The notes under the pieces: generated by a model
Databases searched by the model: none
What the model was told of the DNA's origin: nothing
What the model saw: only the letters and a program-made list of their open reading frames with translations
Assembly: GCF_900100605.1 (NCBI RefSeq)
Contig: NZ_FNCN01000007.1
Span: forward strand, 186,001 to 250,000
Length of the DNA: 64,000 bases
Direction of reading: 5' to 3'
Origin: Sinosporangium album
GTDB lineage: Bacteria > Actinomycetota > Actinomycetes > Streptosporangiales > Streptosporangiaceae
Part shown: positions 62,501 through 64,000 of the stretch, one piece after another
Layout: each line of letters begins with the position of its first letter
How positions within the stretch are numbered: position 1 is the stretch's first letter
Translations under genes and position numbers: made by a program

Positions 62501-64000
62501 GCGACGCTCGTGATGAACTCGCGTGAGGACGTCGAAGGCCATGCGAGTACCGGGCTCGCGAACAGCGTGATCTCCGGACGTGTCGCCTATGTCCTGGGGT
62601 TGGAGGGGCCCGCCGTCACCATCGATACGGCCTGCTCGTCGTCGTTGGTCGCCATGCATCTGGCCGCGCAGTCGCTGCGCAGTGGCGAAAGCTCGCTGGC
62701 CCTGGCAGGCGGCGTGACCGTTCTGTCCACGCCGGTGAGTTTCCTGGGCTTCTCACGGCAGGGCGGGCTCGCGCCCGACGGCACGTGCAAGGCGTTCGCG
62801 GACGCGGCGGACGGGACCGGGTGGTCGGAGGGCGTAGCCGTACTCCTGCTGGAGCGGCTGTCGGACGCTCGGCGCAATGGGCACCGCGTGCAGGCCGTGT
62901 TGAGGGGCTCGGCGGTCAACCAGGACGGCGCGTCCAACGGGCTCACCGCGCCGAACGGGCCTTCCCAGCAGCGGGTGATCCGCCAGGCGCTGGCCAACGC
63001 CGGGCTGTCGCCGGCCGAGGTCGACGCGGTCGAGGGACACGGCACGGGCACGCCGCTGGGGGACCCGATCGAGGCGCAGGCGCTGCTGGCGACGTACGGG
63101 CAGGGGCGGGAGCGTCCGCTGCTGCTGGGGTCGGTGAAGTCGAACATCGGCCACACGCAGGCGGCTGCGGGAGCGGCGGGCGTGATCAAGATGGTCATGG
63201 CCATGCGCTCCGGGGTGCTGCCGCCGACGCTGCACGTGGATGAGCCGTCCACGCATGTCGACTGGGCGATGGGAGCGGTTGCCGTACTCACCGAACCGGT
63301 CCCGTGGGACAGTGCCGGGCGGCCGAGGCGGGCGGGGGTGTCGTCGTTCGGGATCAGTGGGACGAACGCGCACGTGATCGTGGAGGAGGCGCCCGACGTG
63401 CAGGAGGCCGTCGGGGAGCGGGCGGTCTCGCCGGATGCGGCGCCGGATGCGGTGCCGGGTGTGGTGCCGGGTGTGGTGCCGGGTGTGGTGCCGTGGGTGG
63501 TGTCGGGCACGTCGGAGGCGGCGCTGGGGGCGCAGGTCGAGCGGGTGATGTCCGCTGCGGGCCGTGCCGTGGACGTGGGGTTGTCGCTGGCGGGCCGTAC
63601 GGCGTTCGCGCACCGGGCGGTGTTCCTCGCGGGGCCGGACGGGGTGCGGGAGGTGGCGCGGGGGCGTGCGGGTGAGCGGTCCCTGGCGGTGCTGTTCTCA
63701 GGGCAGGGGTCGCAGCGGCTGGGGATGGGCCGGGAGCTGCGTGCGCGCTTTCCCGTGTTCGCGGCGGCGTTCGATGAGGTGTGCGGGCTGCTGCCCGGCG
63801 TTCGCGAAGTCGTCTGGGGGGAGGATGCCGAGCTGCTGGATCGGACGGTTCATGCGCAGGCCGGTTTGTTCGCCCTTGAGGTTGCCCTGTTCCGGTTGGT
63901 GGAGTCGTGGGGGGTGCGGCCGGACCTGGTGGCGGGGCATTCGATCGGCGAGGTGGCGGCGGCGCATGTGGCGGGGGTGTTCTCGCTTGAGGATGCGTGT
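56513..64000 (+). CDS. Second type I modular PKS (NysJ/AmphJ position), truncated at window end
   Basis: 2,496 codons from ATG 56513, with GGAG 7 bp upstream, 12 bp after the first PKS stop; the frame stays open to the last base. The N-terminal coiled coil [20 protein letters not shown] is the docking helix that would accept the first PKS. Module 1: KS (Cys207; HGTAT instead of HGTGT), malonyl AT (GHSIGE Ser626, HAFH), DH, B-type KR, ACP. Module 2: KS (Cys2041) and the start of a malonyl AT (GHSIGE Ser2477). No ER or loading domain is seen. By position it should continue the chain from C9 towards C1. Reductive logic of module 1 is uncertain because the DH is atypical. Confidence 0.93.
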   Translation, partial: MTTPNDKVVQALRSSMKEAERLRRHNRELLSAAAEPIAVVAMSCRYPGGADTPEALWDLVAAGVDATSPLPADRGWDLAALYGAGTDTRGTDVSLRGGFLDSAAHFDADFFGISPREAVTMDPQQRLLLETSWEAFERGGLDPVALRGSRTGVFIGTNGQDYAYLLVRSLADATGDIGTGIAAGAVSGRVSYTFGLEGPAVTVDTACSSSLVAVHLAVQSLRAGECALALAGGVNIMSTPGSLLEFSRQGGLAADGRCKAYGDAADGTGWSEGVGVLLLARLSHARRNRYPVLAVIRGSAVNQDGASNGFTAPNGPSQQRVVRAALASAGLSPADVDVVEGHGTATPLGDPIEVGALLAAYGQERDRPLLLGSVKSNIGHTQAAAGVAGVIKMVMALRHGVVPPTLHVDAPSSHVDWSAGTVELLTEAREWPEGGRPRRAGVSSFGISGTNAHVIVEQAPSAPQEAAAVGEPGVVPWVVSGKSDVALDAQVERVTSAAGRAVDVGFSLAGRTAFAHRAVFLAGPDGVREIARGRAGERSVAFLFSGQGAQRLGMGRELHGRFSVFAAAFDEVCGLLPGVRDVVWGEDAGLLDRTVHAQAGLFAVEVALFRLVESWGVRPDLVAGHSIGEVAAAHVAGVFSLEDACVLVGARGRLMDALPSEGAMAAVQATEGEVLAELGQDGVAVAAVNGPASVVVSGDEDAVERVRRHFEGLGRKTSRLRVSHAFHSPLMDPMLEEFRAVVEGLSFNAPEFPLVSNVTGGLADPQVVTTPDYWVRHVRDTVRFADGVRSLREAGATAFLELGPGGVLTALVRGIVDEGCVAAAGLRADRPEETALLGGLAELYVAGVKVDWAAAFDGTGARRIGLPTYAFQRERYWPALQPDAGDPSALGLATADHPLLGAVVPLAGREELLFTTRLSTRELPWSADHTVDGVAVLPATAFLELAVLAGDYAGCDTVRELSVREPLVLPEDGAVVVQVWVGAPDASGARSVGFFSRTDGPGSSGRGMVELDEVWVEHASGVLAEGRQDVEAFDASVWPPRGAVAVDVEGLGEGRGAAFQGLRSAWRRGAEVFVEAALPAEVAGDSGRFSIHPALLDAVAQADELVHGVGTGPDGRGHLGPHLSPTAWQGVALHAVGASVVRARLVRAGGEGAVSALLVDVKGAPVLSAESLTLSVLSVPGAHRADGGGSLLTLEWIPAPSGRNGVDRATGYRPTGYALVDFAWSAAEAPAAKRGHGRDGGAVTTPTLDPPRGHDRPSGTAQPGMPVPEDGCSGDGVSLGLSIGVGDAAGLVEEPPLIHGGWSGVPVGALADLDSAVPPVIVVPVPGVDGDDVPSFVHGVCGRVLGLVQEWLAGERFSGSRLVFVTRGAVSAVSATGESVDPAAGAVWGLVGSALSENPGRFGLVDLEPGASLPLSDVLAGMSAVGEERVAVRGGEVLVARLARASADAAGPARRGVADMGSPSDGSAAGSAAFVGSNDAGPSAAVMLGAGWAGDGTVLVTGGTGGLGREVARHLVVTHEVRSLLLVGRRGLEAPGAAELVEELRGLGAEVVVEACDAADRDALAGVLAPVGSRLVGVVHAAGVLDDGVATSLSGDRVSGVLRSKVDAAWHLHELTQGLDLRMFVLFSSIAGVMGAAGQGAYAAGNVFLDGLARYRAARGLCGVSVAWGAWAPSGGMTGALSEADLRRLTASGVAPLPVAEGLALFDAAVRGREPYVAALGRFAVSASPGGEVPPLFRGLVRVRRRAAAAGEAAGTASVLAERLRQMPEAERGRHMLDLVRQEAGVVLGHKSGKSVDATREFRDLGFDSLTALELRNRLATATGLRLPATLVFDHPTPAVLAEHLTAELLGQHSEFGIAVVNATLPADEPIAIVGMACRMPGGVESPEDLWELVAEGRDGIGDFPTDRGWDLDALFGGQGPGRGVSATRRGGFLTGVGEFDADFFGISPREALAMDPQQRLLLETSWEAVERAGIDPAALRGSRTGVFVGTTGQDYATLVMNSREDVEGHASTGLANSVISGRVAYVLGLEGPAVTIDTACSSSLVAMHLAAQSLRSGESSLALAGGVTVLSTPVSFLGFSRQGGLAPDGTCKAFADAADGTGWSEGVAVLLLERLSDARRNGHRVQAVLRGSAVNQDGASNGLTAPNGPSQQRVIRQALANAGLSPAEVDAVEGHGTGTPLGDPIEAQALLATYGQGRERPLLLGSVKSNIGHTQAAAGAAGVIKMVMAMRSGVLPPTLHVDEPSTHVDWAMGAVAVLTEPVPWDSAGRPRRAGVSSFGISGTNAHVIVEEAPDVQEAVGERAVSPDAAPDAVPGVVPGVVPGVVPWVVSGTSEAALGAQVERVMSAAGRAVDVGLSLAGRTAFAHRAVFLAGPDGVREVARGRAGERSLAVLFSGQGSQRLGMGRELRARFPVFAAAFDEVCGLLPGVREVVWGEDAELLDRTVHAQAGLFALEVALFRLVESWGVRPDLVAGHSIGEVAAAHVAGVFSLEDAC
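56615..62060 (+). other. PKS 2 module 1: KS-AT(mal)-DH(atypical)-KR(B)-ACP
   Basis: DH starts near 59195 (residue 895): His929 in [10 protein letters not shown] and Asp1097 in LLDAVAQ are both present, but the YGPxF motif is replaced by RGAAFQGL and the segment before it is shortened. The region between DH and KR has no ER nucleotide-binding loop. KR from residue about 1495: [35 protein letters not shown] about residue 1807. The outcome is an alkene at C8-C9 if the DH works, or a C9 hydroxyl if not. Confidence 0.8.
62117..64000 (+). other. PKS 2 module 2: KS-AT(mal), partial
   Basis: KS ([28 protein letters not shown]) complete. The AT begins at 63683 and is cut after [14 protein letters not shown]. 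The linker and AT are very close to those of module 1 of the same protein. Confidence 0.85.
63430..63500 (+). repeat. 15-bp tandem repeat (VPGVV units)
   Basis: GTGCCGGGTGTGGTGCCGGGTGTG repeats encode [17 protein letters not shown] in the KS-AT linker of module 2 of the second PKS. Confidence 0.8.

Noticed and set aside
26200-64000. Further methylmalonyl-specific AT domains
   Set aside because: Only the AT of module 3 has GHSQG and YASH; all other ATs in the window have GHS(V/I)G and, where complete, HAFH.

Overview
The window is chromosomal DNA of a high-GC actinomycete. Coding third positions are almost all G or C, GTG starts are common, and the gene families (FxLD-type lanthipeptide genes, polyene-type modular PKS, AzlCD, XRE-TPR regulators) are typical of that group. 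The sequence alone does not fix the genus; a Streptosporangiaceae- or Thermomonosporaceae-like host is a weak guess.

Layout. (1) 1-5.4 kb: a D-amino-acid catabolic island on the minus strand. An alanine-racemase-fold deaminase and a D-aminoacylase form one operon; a PfkB kinase and a RidA protein form another. A divergent IclR regulator lies beside them, and GCAAC-N4-GTTGY palindromes sit upstream of both operons. (2) 5.5-11.2 kb: an eroded accessory zone with small hypothetical genes, a MurG-like glycosyltransferase carrying an internal deletion, an IS200/IS605-type TnpB element, a GalE-like epimerase and gene fragments. (3) 11.2-19.6 kb: a compact lanthipeptide locus. It has a divergent XRE-TPR regulator, a 50-residue precursor (12904-13056), a full-length LanB, a LanC, and a fusion of a thiopeptide-type domain with an FxLD-system (PIMT-like) methyltransferase. 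Degraded genes, a lone type I-E-like CRISPR repeat and a 159-bp direct repeat follow; the other copy of that repeat lies before the locus. (4) 20.6-24.4 kb: a polytopic GT-C-type glycosyltransferase, an XRE-cupin regulator and azlC-azlD. (5) 24.5-64 kb: GDP-mannose 4,6-dehydratase followed by two giant type I PKS genes, the second cut by the window end.

The first PKS (10,262 aa, six modules) reads: module 1 DH-KR; module 2 A-type KR; module 3 methylmalonyl-type AT with A2-type KR; module 4 B-type KR; module 5 dead KR; module 6 B-type KR. With the polyene-type GDP-mannose dehydratase directly upstream, this matches extension modules 9-14 of mycosamine polyene macrolides (the NysI/AmphI position). 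By that logic the enzyme builds C9-C21 of the macrolactone, including the C16 branch, the C13 hemiketal ketone and the C19 hydroxyl that carries the sugar. The second PKS would be the NysJ/AmphJ counterpart. Its first module has DH and KR but no ER, and the DH lacks the usual YGPxF motif.

Most distinctive features: the FxLD-like lanthipeptide locus with its fused modification enzyme and the direct repeats around it; the tandem repeats that swell many inter-domain linkers of the PKS proteins; and an abrupt codon-style change inside the first KS of the second PKS.
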